Shown: positions 44,446-53,930 of the stretch, in pieces
Layout of the letters: each line of letters opens with the position of its first letter
Position numbering within the stretch: the stretch's first letter is position 1
Assembly (NCBI GenBank): GCA_036136335.1
Contig: JAYZQT010000030.1
Location: 5,263 to 69,262 of the forward strand
Direction: 5' to 3'
From: JAYZQT01 sp036136335
Lineage (GTDB): Bacteria; Pseudomonadota; Alphaproteobacteria; MPNO01; UBA830
DNA length: 64,000 nucleotides
Program-made: the position numbers and the translations under genes
The notes under the pieces: generated by a model
The model's database searches: none
What the model saw: the letters and a program-made list of their open reading frames with translations, nothing else
What the model was told of the DNA's origin: nothing

Positions 44446-45711
44446 ATGGATGGTAGCGGGAAATCGTTCCACACCAGCGGAGGGACACCGCAATTTTCAT
44501 GGCCGGAAGGCAATGCGCGAATACCTGACTGGATTTATACAGAGCAGAGTATTTATGAGCGAGAGCTGGAGAAGATCTTCCTAGGGAAACACTGGAATTT
44601 TGTCGGTCTGGAGTGTGAGGTACCAACGCCCGGTAATTACTTCAGGTCTTATATGGGGCCTTTGCCGGTTGTCGTCACACGCGATATGGATGGAGAAATT
44701 CAGGTTTTCGAAAACCGCTGTGCACATCGAGGAGTTGAATTTTGTCGGGAATACCGTGGGTCCGCAAACAGCTTCATCTGCCCCTATCACAATTGGACCT
44801 ATAACCTGCAGGGTGACCTGACCGCCGTTCCTTTCCGCAAAGGCGTAAAGGGCAAAGGTGGTTTGCCAGCGAATTTTGATTTAGCTGAAAACGGGCTTCG
44901 AAAATTTCGAACAACCAAGCGTGGAGGTGTAATTTTTGCCACCGCCAGCGATGAGACCGAGTCCATCGAAGAATATTTGGGGCCGGTCATCTGCGACGAA
45001 TTTGACGCCACCTTCGACGGCAGTGAAATGAAACTGCTCGGCATTCACCGAAATATTCTGCCAAGCAACTGGAAGTTATATCAGGAGAACCTGAAAGATC
45101 CCTATCACGCCACACTTTTACACACGTACCTGACCACTTTCGGTCTTTTCGTCTCATCGAATGAAACCAATATACCAACTGATTCAAAAGGCCGTCACGG
45201 TGGACTTCTTTCACGGCGACCGGAAGGACGCCCAGAAGTCTCGGAAGAAGAAGAGGCCAGCATGCAGGCATTTAAGAAGACTATGGAGCTAAACGATCCC
45301 CGCGTTTTAAAATTCTTCCCCGAATGTGATTCCAAATGGTCGGGTTCCGTGCTGACGATCTTTCCAACGCTCACTGCCCTGCGCCAGACCAATATTCTGA
45401 ACACGCGTCTCCTGGTTCCGCGAGGGCCAAATGAATTCATGATGATATGGGCGGTTTTCGGGCGAGCTGATGATGACGAGGAAATGACCAGACATCGTTT
45501 GCGTCAAAACAATATATTTGGCCCTGCCGGCTTTTTGGGAATTGAAGATAACGAAGTTCTGAAATTCCTTCAGGATGGTTTGAATAAATCGATGCCGCAC
45601 TCGGGGCTCGCAATGCTTGGGGACGATCGCGAGCCAGTTGACACAATCATAACCGAGCGTGCGATCCGCGGCATGTACCGTTATTACCGCGACGTGATGG
45701 AACTGCAGTGA
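44446..45711 (+). CDS. Aromatic ring-hydroxylating oxygenase, Rieske alpha subunit
   Basis: 421 aa. The Rieske 2Fe-2S ligands are CAHRG (Cys92, His94) and CPYHNW (Cys112, His115). The mononuclear iron site is in ENLKDPYHATLLH (Asp218, His221, His226), with the late Asp in FLQDGL. The sequence resembles anthranilate/salicylate-type large subunits, but the substrate is not fixed. The start ATG 44446 has GGAGG 8 bases upstream. A beta subunit follows directly; no ferredoxin or reductase is adjacent. Confidence 0.9.
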   Translation: MDGSGKSFHTSGGTPQFSWPEGNARIPDWIYTEQSIYERELEKIFLGKHWNFVGLECEVPTPGNYFRSYMGPLPVVVTRDMDGEIQVFENRCAHRGVEFCREYRGSANSFICPYHNWTYNLQGDLTAVPFRKGVKGKGGLPANFDLAENGLRKFRTTKRGGVIFATASDETESIEEYLGPVICDEFDATFDGSEMKLLGIHRNILPSNWKLYQENLKDPYHATLLHTYLTTFGLFVSSNETNIPTDSKGRHGGLLSRRPEGRPEVSEEEEASMQAFKKTMELNDPRVLKFFPECDSKWSGSVLTIFPTLTALRQTNILNTRLLVPRGPNEFMMIWAVFGRADDDEEMTRHRLRQNNIFGPAGFLGIEDNEVLKFLQDGLNKSMPHSGLAMLGDDREPVDTIITERAIRGMYRYYRDVMELQ

Positions 45712-46211
45712 TGGTGTCATCGCTGAACACCAATTCAGCGGGCCTGCGGGAAGCGCGACTGGATGTAGAGGACTTCAATTACGCTTACGCTGAGACCCTG
45801 GACCGGATGGATGCAAATGGCTGGGTCGAATATTTTACTGATGATGCCTTTTATCATGTGATAGCCCGAGACAATGAGGAATCAGGCCTTCCACTGGGCC
45901 TTATCTATTGTGAAGGCAAGGCAATGATGCAAGACAGGGCGTATGCACTACTCAACACCGAAATGTTCGCGCCACGTTATCTGCATCTGTCTATCACCAA
46001 TACACGAGTTATTGCACTGGACGACAGTGAAATCCGCGCAACCGCCAACTATACGCTGGTAGAAACGCTAGTAGAGGAGCCGAGCAGGGTTCAGCAGGTC
46101 GGGAAATATCGTGACAAATTCGTACGCGAAGGTGACAGGCTGCTCCTTAAAGAACGCATCTGCACATTCGATAGTGTTATGATTGAAAACTCACTTGTAT
46201 TTCCCGTGTAG
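45711..46211 (+). CDS. Aromatic ring-hydroxylating oxygenase, beta subunit
   Basis: 166 aa cone-shaped SnoaL-like fold small subunit, structural partner of the alpha subunit. It shows YAYAETLDRMDANGWVEYF near residues 22-40, the APRYLHLSITNTRV segment and RDKFVREGDRLLLKERICTFDS near the end. It starts on the ATG that overlaps the alpha stop (TGATG); a GTG 3 bases upstream is also possible. Together they give an alpha-beta hexamer in this family. Confidence 0.88.
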   Translation: MVSSLNTNSAGLREARLDVEDFNYAYAETLDRMDANGWVEYFTDDAFYHVIARDNEESGLPLGLIYCEGKAMMQDRAYALLNTEMFAPRYLHLSITNTRVIALDDSEIRATANYTLVETLVEEPSRVQQVGKYRDKFVREGDRLLLKERICTFDSVMIENSLVFPV

Positions 46212-46230
46212 GCATTTGTGCGTTATATCT

Positions 46231-46290
46231 CACCTCTACCCATCATGACCAACGTTGGGTTTGATGGGACAGAAGTTGAGAGAAGAGGTG
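46231..46290 (+). other. Nested inverted repeats between oxygenase beta and ABM-like gene
   Basis: CACCTCT (46231-46237) pairs with AGAGGTG (46284-46290). Inside it CCCATCA (46239-46245) pairs with TGATGGG (46262-46268), and the centre is the palindrome CCAACGTTGG (46249-46258). No T-run follows, so it is either an mRNA structure or a DNA operator. It ends 28 bases before the next ATG. Confidence 0.5.
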
Positions 46291-46318
46291 CGAAGGACCA
46301 ATAGAAAGGAACACACTT

Positions 46319-46690
46319 ATGTCGCTCATACCCCTGGCTGATAAAGGCAACTTTTTTCATATATATGATTTTCATGTAAAAGCAGGAACAGGTGAAGAGT
46401 TCGTTCGGCTCTTTGAGGAGTTCGATTATTCAGAGGGCAATCCAATGCACAAGTCACCCTACCAGGTTAAGGACGGCGTAATGCTTCGCGACACTGAAGA
46501 CGAGGATCATTTCTATTTGATTGGCGAGTGGGCCAGCATAGAGGAACATCGTCGTATTCTAGTTGAGCTGCAGGAACTGGCGCCGGAATTTGTTAACTAT
46601 ATTGAGGGTCTTGACAAGGGCGCTTTTGTTCCAAAATACGCGGAAATCGTGTCATCAACGCCGCAACACATCCTGGATGCCGCCGAATAG
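46319..46690 (+). CDS. ABM-domain-like dimeric alpha-beta barrel protein
   Basis: 123 aa. A beta-alpha-beta arrangement with FHIYDFHVKAGTGEEFVRLFEEF at residues 12-34 and FYLIGEWASIEEHRRIL near 65-81 fits antibiotic-biosynthesis-monooxygenase-like folds (small cofactor-free oxygenases or heme enzymes). AAAGGA precedes the ATG. Being downstream of a ring-hydroxylating oxygenase it may act on a quinol-like product (inference). Its stop abuts the convergent SulP gene with no gap. Confidence 0.72.
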   Translation: MSLIPLADKGNFFHIYDFHVKAGTGEEFVRLFEEFDYSEGNPMHKSPYQVKDGVMLRDTEDEDHFYLIGEWASIEEHRRILVELQELAPEFVNYIEGLDKGAFVPKYAEIVSSTPQHILDAAE

Positions 46691-48316
46691 CTACGATTCG
46701 CTCCTGAACGCCACAGCAAAACGTATGGCGTCCAATCGGTTCGGTACTATTTGTTCGGGCGGGATCTCGTCCAGCGCACCCAGCGATTCGAGAACGACTT
46801 CGGCATTGCCAGGCATTCCCGTCAAGAAACAGGTTTTACCAGTGCGGATAGCCTCCGAAACAAGTTCCGCAATTGCCACAGCCGCGCTGGTATCGAGATG
46901 CTCGGTTCGACCAAAATCATAAATTATCACCTTATAAGGTGAACCCATTTTTTGTACCGATTTGGACAAGTATCGAGCAGACGCGTAGGAAAACCGGCCC
47001 CGCAGTGAGATTAACCCCACATCGCCGTTACCTTTTGCCAGCTGGGCCAATTCATTGGCATTGAGTTGGGTATTGTTACCCGACAAGGAGGTTTCTTTCA
47101 CTCCTTTCATTTCCTCTATCGCCATCCACCGGGCATTTACAAACCCGGCAACAATTAAACCGACAGCAACTGCGGTGATTAGATCCACGAAAACCGTTAG
47201 AAACAGCGTGACAAACATCACGAACAATTCGTCGCGGGGTACCCGACGAAAACGTTTGAGATATCCCCAGTCGATTATGTCCCAGCCGACCTTCATGAGG
47301 ATCCCCGCAAGCACGGACTGAGGGATAATTTCGGCGGCGGGCCCCAGACCAAGCACAAGCGCCAGCAAGACGAAGGCATGCAACGCGCCTGAAAACGGTG
47401 AATTTCCCCCTGCCCGCACATTCACGACAGTCCGCATGGTCGCACCCGCACCCGGCAAACCGCCAACAAGACCCGAAACCATATTCCCGATCCCCTGGCC
47501 AATGAGTTCACGGTTGGAATCATGTCTCGTCCGGGTAATGGAATCTGCAACAAGTGATGTCAGCAGACTGTCGATGGACCCAAGAAGGGCAAGCACCATC
47601 GCAGGCTGCAAAAACAACAACAATTTTCCCACGGAGACCGTCGGAAGAAATAATTCCGGTAGTCCGGTTGGGACTTCGCCGATGATCGGTGCGCCCGGCA
47701 GAACAAAAAATGCAAGAAGCGTGCCGAAAATCAGTGCCGCTAACGCCGGAGGCAGATAGGTACGCAAACGAACTGGCCAGAAAATCATTATCGCTATTGA
47801 AATAGCGGCGACTGCCAACGCCTCCGGGTTTGCCAAATTTTTTATCTCCGACCACGCGAGGATATTTACCAATGGTCCTCCCGGTAAGCCGTCGAGCCCA
47901 GCAAAAGGTCGCACCTGGATGATGATAATGATCACACCAATACCAGACATAAATCCGGATACAACAGAATGGGGAGTGTATGATACGTAGCGTCCGACCC
48001 GAATGAGTCCGAAGACGATCTGTATCAGACCACCAAGCATAACGATGGCAAATGCGTCCGGAAGATTATCGGCAAACTGGGTGACAATCGCACCCATAAC
48101 GACTGTCATCGGGCCCGTCGGGCCGGAAACCTGTATTCTAGTGCCACCAAATACGGCGGCAAAAAACCCGACCGCAATAGCTCCATATAACCCGGCGATA
48201 GGGCCAGCACCCGATGCCACCCCGAAGGCCAGCGCCAGTGGCAGGGCAACCACGGCCGCCGTCAATCCGCCGTAGATATCTCCGAGAATCCCATCCGGTG
48301 CAGGTCCCACCGACAT
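46691..48316 (-). CDS. SulP (SLC26) family anion transporter with STAS domain
   Basis: 541 aa. An N-terminal transmembrane region (about 1-400, with ALAFGVASGAGPIAGLYGAI near residue 25 and GGLPGAGATMRTVVN near 285) is followed by a C-terminal STAS domain (about 440-541, with DFGRTEHLDTSAAVAIAEL). Such proteins move sulfate, bicarbonate or organic anions. Its ATG overlaps the M19 gene stop by 1 bp (TGATG), so the two are co-transcribed. Confidence 0.9.
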   Translation of the reverse strand: MSVGPAPDGILGDIYGGLTAAVVALPLALAFGVASGAGPIAGLYGAIAVGFFAAVFGGTRIQVSGPTGPMTVVMGAIVTQFADNLPDAFAIVMLGGLIQIVFGLIRVGRYVSYTPHSVVSGFMSGIGVIIIIIQVRPFAGLDGLPGGPLVNILAWSEIKNLANPEALAVAAISIAIMIFWPVRLRTYLPPALAALIFGTLLAFFVLPGAPIIGEVPTGLPELFLPTVSVGKLLLFLQPAMVLALLGSIDSLLTSLVADSITRTRHDSNRELIGQGIGNMVSGLVGGLPGAGATMRTVVNVRAGGNSPFSGALHAFVLLALVLGLGPAAEIIPQSVLAGILMKVGWDIIDWGYLKRFRRVPRDELFVMFVTLFLTVFVDLITAVAVGLIVAGFVNARWMAIEEMKGVKETSLSGNNTQLNANELAQLAKGNGDVGLISLRGRFSYASARYLSKSVQKMGSPYKVIIYDFGRTEHLDTSAAVAIAELVSEAIRTGKTCFLTGMPGNAEVVLESLGALDEIPPEQIVPNRLDAIRFAVAFRSES

Positions 48317-49293
48317 CAGCCAGTACCGGAAAATGAGGTTTCAAAAAACGCAAGCCAGTTTTCGCCCATTATTTTTGCGGTATCGGTTTCAGAAAACCCA
48401 CGGGCCAAAAGGCCTTCTGTAATATTTTTGAAATCCAGATTCCCGCAAAACCATGGCGGTTGCGGCGGAAAGCCCGCATCATTAGCTGACCCTTCACCAT
48501 AATCAACGTCTTTCGTCCAGCGCCCGACGCGCATCCATTCCACAACACTGTCTGGCTGGTCCTGACAAAGGTCACTACCTATCCCGATATTTTCCACTCC
48601 CATCAGGTCAGCTGTCCGCGCCACCATTTCGCAAAAACCTACAAGCGTGCAGTTCGATTTGTCCCTCAGGTGATGTGGGTAAAGAGAAAATCCGAGCATT
48701 CCGCCACTTTCCCCGAGAGCCCTTAAAACATCGTCTGACTTGTTACGAACCGCAGGATACCAAAAAGATGGGTTTGCGTGGGTAATGGCAATAGGACGCT
48801 CCGAATGCTCTATGGCATCCATCGTGGATTGCTCACCCGAATGACTCATGTCGATTGCCAACCCGACCCGGTTCATTTCTCGAATTACCTGCCGACCCAT
48901 TCGGGTTATCCCTGTATCATTTTCTTCGTAACACCCGGCCGCGAGCAAACTTTGATTGTTATAGGAAAGCTGCATGAACCGCGCACCAAGCTGGTGGCAA
49001 ACCTCAACCAACCCGATATCGTCCTCGATGGGGGAACAGTTCTGGAACCCGAAGATGATTGCTGTGCACCCAGTCTCGTGGGCCCGCCGGACGTCCTCCG
49101 CTGTCCGTCCAGGTATGATCAGGTCGGGATACCGTTCAAAACGACGGTTCCAATCAGCAAAATTCTGAACGGTTTCGCGAAAATCCTCGTGATAACAAAT
49201 TGTCACATTCACTGCGGACACACCGCCCGTCTTCATTTCACGAAATATCTTTTCCGACCAGTTTGCGTACTGGCAACCATCAATTACGATCAT
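48316..49293 (-). CDS. Peptidase M19 (membrane dipeptidase) family protein, atypical active site
   Basis: 325 aa TIM-barrel amidohydrolase. The later metal histidines appear in IDMSHSGEQ and ITHANPSFWY, and the aspartate in IGIGSDLCQ. However, the first-strand HxD of classical renal-dipeptidase-like enzymes is replaced by DGCQYANW, and the bridging glutamate position reads GFQNC. So it may be a one-metal or catalytically altered subgroup. It heads the transcript with the SulP gene, suggesting hydrolysis plus transport of one compound. Confidence 0.8.
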   Translation of the reverse strand: MIVIDGCQYANWSEKIFREMKTGGVSAVNVTICYHEDFRETVQNFADWNRRFERYPDLIIPGRTAEDVRRAHETGCTAIIFGFQNCSPIEDDIGLVEVCHQLGARFMQLSYNNQSLLAAGCYEENDTGITRMGRQVIREMNRVGLAIDMSHSGEQSTMDAIEHSERPIAITHANPSFWYPAVRNKSDDVLRALGESGGMLGFSLYPHHLRDKSNCTLVGFCEMVARTADLMGVENIGIGSDLCQDQPDSVVEWMRVGRWTKDVDYGEGSANDAGFPPQPPWFCGNLDFKNITEGLLARGFSETDTAKIMGENWLAFFETSFSGTG

Positions 49294-49403
49294 ACTTCGA
49301 TTTGGGAGGACGCTTGCAACATGCTGCCACTATACCCAGTCTAAGGGCATTGCTGCTAGGGCTAGGCAGGACTGAAACCGTTACGACTTCAGGTGCATTA
49401 CGA

Positions 49404-49898
49404 ATGAACAATACCGATACCGTTGAAGACCGGCTGCGGGCTGCAGGCCTCACGCTCCCAAATCGCGAAGGTCCGTCCTTCGATTACGACCCGTACAAAT
49501 GTTACGGCGATACGGTTTATCTTGCTGGAATTCTTGGCAAGGAAAACGGCTCAGTACAAAACACCGGAAAAGTAGGTGCGGAAATAGGGCAGAAAGAAGC
49601 TGGACGCCAGATGCAAATTTGTTCTCTGCAGGCGCTCAACTGGCTCAAACAGGCTGCCCAGGGCGAGCTCGACCGAATCAGTGGCATCCTGCAAATGAGG
49701 GCTTATGTGGCCTGTACACCGCATTTTGAGGGTATTTCTCAGGTTGCTGACCACGCGTCGCGGGTGTTTGTGACTGCCTTCGGCAACGCGGGCCGACACC
49801 CGCGCAGTGTCCTCGGCATGATGCGTCTGCCGCAAGATGCACCGGTCATGATCGATCTGGTGGCTGGAATTAGCGGTTCCTCCACTCCGGATCCGTGA
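49404..49898 (+). CDS. RidA/YjgF-family protein
   Basis: 164 aa, belonging to a longer RidA subgroup. It has VYLAGILG near 33-40, an RAYVAC strand near residue 95 and the conserved arginine in HPRSVLGMMRLPQDAPVMIDLV near 135, which binds the substrate carboxylate in RidA. Family members deaminate reactive enamines. The start ATG 49404 (MNNTDTVEDRL) is preferred; an open frame back to 49200 runs antisense to the M19 gene. It is divergent from M19. Confidence 0.83.
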   Translation: MNNTDTVEDRLRAAGLTLPNREGPSFDYDPYKCYGDTVYLAGILGKENGSVQNTGKVGAEIGQKEAGRQMQICSLQALNWLKQAAQGELDRISGILQMRAYVACTPHFEGISQVADHASRVFVTAFGNAGRHPRSVLGMMRLPQDAPVMIDLVAGISGSSTPDP

Positions 49899-49965
49899 AC
49901 CGGGTTAAATTAAATATACCTGAGGAAGCACAGAAGCCTAGAAACGGTGGACGCCGTCACGTGCC

Positions 49966-52269
49966 CTATTCCGAATCACCGTCGGCCGCACCAGAATCCG
50001 TGCGCACTGCGGATTCGGCGGTCGATTTTGGAACTCGCTTGCCACGGTCTGGGTGAGCGGACGTCTCCATGTAGACAGGGGGGGCACCACCGCCTTTTTC
50101 CTCGCCGAAGTAAAGCGTCTGGTGAGGGAACGGAATTTCAATTCCAAGCTCGTCAAACCTCCGCTTCATGCGGCGGTTAAATTCGCGTCCAATCTGCCAT
50201 TGCTTGATGGGCTTGGTGGTGAAGCGTGCGCGAACCACGACAGCCGAATCATCAAAACGTTGAACGCCCATGATTTCGATTGGTTCATTGATCATCGGAC
50301 CATAGAAGGTATCTGCCTGCATCTCGGCACCAAGATCTCGCAGCACCTCAATTACTTCGTCTATATCCTCGCGGTAGGCTATCCCGACGTCAAAAACATA
50401 CCGTGAAAAATCCTTGGTCATGTTTTCGACCATGCCCACGGAGCTAAACGGGATTATGTGCACATTGCCGCCAAGGTCCCGAAGGCGAAGAGTTCTAATT
50501 GTGATTTCTTCGACTGCGCCAGACTTCTCGTTTACGCGGACGATATCACCGATTGCAAACTGGTCTTCTGCGAGAATAAACACACCCGTAATAACGTCCT
50601 TAACCAGGGTCTGGGCCCCAAACCCGACCGCAAGGCCAATAACTCCCGCGCCAGCCAAAAGTGGCCCAATATCAACACCGATTTCAGACAGGACGATGAG
50701 CACCACGATTGTCGCCACGACCAATAGCAGTGCCTTCCGCAATAATGGCAGCAGGGTTTTCGCGCGCGCACTGACCTCGCGATCACCATCTTCGCCACGT
50801 GCTAGATATCTTTCAATGACGGAGCTAACCACCTCCCAAAGGGCCACTGCGACGACAATCACCAATCCACTTGAGATAGCACTCCCCAGGATGCGCCGGC
50901 CATAATCAGTTCTCACCCAACCAAACGCGTCGACGCCCCAAGCCTGTAAAATTGCAAAAACAGCAATTGCTGAAATCACGGTGACAATCGCCGTCTCTAG
51001 AACCGCAAAGTAACGATTGGTTCTGGCTGCAAGGCCGGGATATCGCGATAGCGTCTCCGGACGCACGCCGAAGCCTTTCCGGACAGTTGTATGGGAGAGG
51101 ATCATCAGAATTTTGGCAATTGTCAGGATTACAAGACTCAGAGCACTAGCTCGCAATATGAATTCGAATCCTCCTGTAATTCCGAGGGCCCAAACACCAT
51201 AAACGGCAACCAGATAAACAATGGCAAGTACATGCCACAGATCAGCAAGCCGACGCCTTGCTATCCTAAGTCCCGGCAGCGCGCCACCTTCTTGGCCGCC
51301 AACCCAGCCTGCAACGGTCTGGCGTACCTGAAGTACAAAGATAATAGCGAGGATGACAATCAGAAAGCCTATCGTATTGACTAGGGCGAGATAGCCGCTG
51401 AATGGCAAGCCGAGAAGCAGAACTGCTTCGGCGAGAAAATATCCGTACACGCCCACGTTGGTAAATCTTCGCACCCAAAGCACGATGTAATTTGCATTCT
51501 CATTATCAATCGTCAGAACTCTCAATCCCACCGCCCTAGGAACAAAGATCATCCGCGTCAGTGACATTACCGCGCGTGCAATAACACTGGAATTTACAAG
51601 GGCCAACGCAACCAGGCGGGTCATTTCTGCCGGGTCGAGAAATGCCAAAACCAAATAGGCCGCAGCCGCAAATGCTGCGATAGGCAACACATCGATAAAC
51701 GTTCTGGCGAGCAGAAACGGTAATCGAAGAATAACTGAATCGCGCTCGCTTCCCTCAACGGCCGTTCGGGCTCGATGCAATAAACGGCGAACAGCCCACT
51801 CAACAAGCAGCGCAGAAAGAAAAAGAGCAAATATCTTCCAAATGGTATCAATCCAGATAACGCGGTTTTCAGGCAGTGATACTTGGCGTGTTATCCAAAC
51901 GGCGAACCGGGGCACATCAAGGAGCATGCCCGCGGCGATCACCAGTTCCCGACTAACGCTTTCAATTCTGGCAGACAATTCTTGGATCATCTGACCACCA
52001 GAGCGACCCTGCTTTGTTTCCGTTAATTGTGTTTTCGGACCAGCAGACGCCTGCAGAGCCTTCAGGCCGGCGATCAGTTCGCGTCGCGCTGCCTCATCTT
52101 CGAGTGTGCGAACCAAATTGGTTATCGTTGCAGCATCGACGCCTGCACCCCCCGTGACCTTTCCCGATGGTCCTGACAAAAGGCTTTGGGCGCAGATCGA
52201 CATTGGCATAGCCAAGATGCCAACGACGCAACAAAAGCGGAAAATTATGTAAAAATCGAAGCGGCGCAT
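49966..52269 (-). CDS. Large MscS-family mechanosensitive channel
   Basis: About 767 aa. A signal peptide (FYIIFRFCCVVGILAMPMSICAQ) is followed by a periplasmic helical region, multiple membrane segments (about 130-520) and the MscS core, with GAGVIGLAVGFGAQTLVKDVI as the pore helix and QFAIGDIVRVNEKSGAVEEI in the beta domain. The C-terminal cytosolic domain ends with a charged tail. The start at 52269 was chosen for the signal peptide; 52278 is also possible. It is divergent from the FAD gene. Confidence 0.88.
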   Translation of the reverse strand: MRRFDFYIIFRFCCVVGILAMPMSICAQSLLSGPSGKVTGGAGVDAATITNLVRTLEDEAARRELIAGLKALQASAGPKTQLTETKQGRSGGQMIQELSARIESVSRELVIAAGMLLDVPRFAVWITRQVSLPENRVIWIDTIWKIFALFLSALLVEWAVRRLLHRARTAVEGSERDSVILRLPFLLARTFIDVLPIAAFAAAAYLVLAFLDPAEMTRLVALALVNSSVIARAVMSLTRMIFVPRAVGLRVLTIDNENANYIVLWVRRFTNVGVYGYFLAEAVLLLGLPFSGYLALVNTIGFLIVILAIIFVLQVRQTVAGWVGGQEGGALPGLRIARRRLADLWHVLAIVYLVAVYGVWALGITGGFEFILRASALSLVILTIAKILMILSHTTVRKGFGVRPETLSRYPGLAARTNRYFAVLETAIVTVISAIAVFAILQAWGVDAFGWVRTDYGRRILGSAISSGLVIVVAVALWEVVSSVIERYLARGEDGDREVSARAKTLLPLLRKALLLVVATIVVLIVLSEIGVDIGPLLAGAGVIGLAVGFGAQTLVKDVITGVFILAEDQFAIGDIVRVNEKSGAVEEITIRTLRLRDLGGNVHIIPFSSVGMVENMTKDFSRYVFDVGIAYREDIDEVIEVLRDLGAEMQADTFYGPMINEPIEIMGVQRFDDSAVVVRARFTTKPIKQWQIGREFNRRMKRRFDELGIEIPFPHQTLYFGEEKGGGAPPVYMETSAHPDRGKRVPKSTAESAVRTDSGAADGDSE

Positions 52270-52384
52270 TTTTCTCATGACACTGGTTATTATGACAAAC
52301 CTATCTTTAAGCCGCACTTCTGTCACACGGTTTGCTGCTGAATGTTCGCAGCCTATGCTGGCCGTTAGTTTGGGAGCAGCGGCG

Positions 52385-53872
52385 ATGATAAATGATAACG
52401 ATGAAACCTGCGAGGTCCTCGTCGTTGGTGGTGGTGGTGCGGGCCTCGCAGCAGCAATTGAGGCAAGGGCCCAGGGCGCATCTGTGATATTGCTGGAGAA
52501 GAATGAAAAACTCGGCGGAACAACCGCGTGGTCGATCGGTTCGTTTACGGCAACTCAAACCCCCCACCAGTTTTCTTCTGGCATCGAAGATGGACCCGAC
52601 GAACATTTCGCAGACATGGAAAAATTCGCCGGCGAGGATGCTCACCGGGACAACCTTGCGCTGAGGCGGATATTTGTAGACAACGCGAGCGAAACACTGC
52701 GCTGGCTGATGTCGTTCGGCCTGGAGTTTTTCGGCCCCATGCCAGAACCTCCACACACAAAATCTCGCATGCACAATGTTCTCCCGAATTCGCGGGCATA
52801 TATTCGGTTGCTCGGCGGGCATGCCAAAAAAACTGGCGTCGACATCAGATACAACTACCGTGCAGAGCGTTTTTTACTGGACGGGGACCGGGTAACAGGT
52901 ATTGAAGGTACCGGACCAAAAGGTGTCATAAAAATACGTGCGCGGGCCACAGTACTCGCCAGCGGTGACTTTGCGGCAAGCGAGGCCTTGAAGACGAAAT
53001 ATATTTCAGATGCGGTTGCCCGGGTGGATGCTATGAACCCCACCGCCACCGGTGATGGGCACGATATGGCATTGCCGCTTGGAGCACGAGTGATAAACGG
53101 CGACATACTTTCGGGGCCAAACCTTCGGTTTATAGCGCCGCCGAATGAGACCATCGATCGACGCCTGCCGCCATCGCGGATTGTTACTAGACTAATGAAA
53201 CTAGGGTTGCGTTTTCTGCCCGGCTGCTTGCTGCGGCCATTCGTCTTGCGGTTCACCACGACGTCCATTGCGCCAGAACTCGATTTCTTCAAAGATGGTG
53301 CCCTACTGATCAATAAACGTGGGGAACGGATAGACGCCACCGCCGCCGAGCTCGGTCTCGCGACCGCAGAACAACCAGACCAGATTGGGTATGTAATTCT
53401 GGATTCGCAGCTTGCAAAGCGCTATTCGGCCTGGCCACATTTTATCGCAACAGCGCCGGGGGTCGCTTATGCTTATTTTGATGACTTCCGGAGAACGCGG
53501 CCAGACATTTTCTATGAAGCCGAAACCATGGAAAAACTCGCAGAAGCCCTCCACATGCCCTTAGAAACAATTAATGGGTCAATCATCTCACACAACTCAA
53601 GCGACACACCACACAAACTGATACATCCACCTTATTACTCACTCGGGCCTGCCAAAGCGTACATCGTTCTCACTGACGGCGGGCTTGCAGTGGATGAAAA
53701 GCTGCAGCCACTTGGAAACGGAAACAAACCGATAGAAGGGCTGTGGGCGGCCGGGTCTGTAGGGCAAGGCGGACTATTGCTAAAGGGTCACGGCCACCAT
53801 ATCGGGTGGGCGTTCACGTCAGGCCGACTGGCTGGAAGAAATGCAGCGCTATCAACCACTGATCGCGGTTGA
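52385..53872 (+). CDS. FAD-dependent oxidoreductase, fumarate reductase/ketosteroid dehydrogenase-like
   Basis: 495 aa. The FAD motif VLVVGGGGAGLAAAIEA is at residues 11-27, KNEKLGGTTAWSIG near 39 marks the FAD_binding_2 group, and the C-terminal VDEKLQPLGNGNKPIEGLWAAGSVGQGGLLLKGHG is a cofactor-closing loop. This resembles 3-ketosteroid-1-dehydrogenase or fumarate-reductase-like flavoproteins; the reaction is unknown. The start at ATG 52385 has GGGAG upstream; an earlier in-frame start at 52277 overlaps the divergent channel gene. Confidence 0.83.
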   Translation: MINDNDETCEVLVVGGGGAGLAAAIEARAQGASVILLEKNEKLGGTTAWSIGSFTATQTPHQFSSGIEDGPDEHFADMEKFAGEDAHRDNLALRRIFVDNASETLRWLMSFGLEFFGPMPEPPHTKSRMHNVLPNSRAYIRLLGGHAKKTGVDIRYNYRAERFLLDGDRVTGIEGTGPKGVIKIRARATVLASGDFAASEALKTKYISDAVARVDAMNPTATGDGHDMALPLGARVINGDILSGPNLRFIAPPNETIDRRLPPSRIVTRLMKLGLRFLPGCLLRPFVLRFTTTSIAPELDFFKDGALLINKRGERIDATAAELGLATAEQPDQIGYVILDSQLAKRYSAWPHFIATAPGVAYAYFDDFRRTRPDIFYEAETMEKLAEALHMPLETINGSIISHNSSDTPHKLIHPPYYSLGPAKAYIVLTDGGLAVDEKLQPLGNGNKPIEGLWAAGSVGQGGLLLKGHGHHIGWAFTSGRLAGRNAALSTTDRG

Positions 53873-53930
53873 GAATTTGTCCCAACTAACATAGGTTGCG
53901 GTCCTTCTTCCCACCAGTGGACCATCCGCA

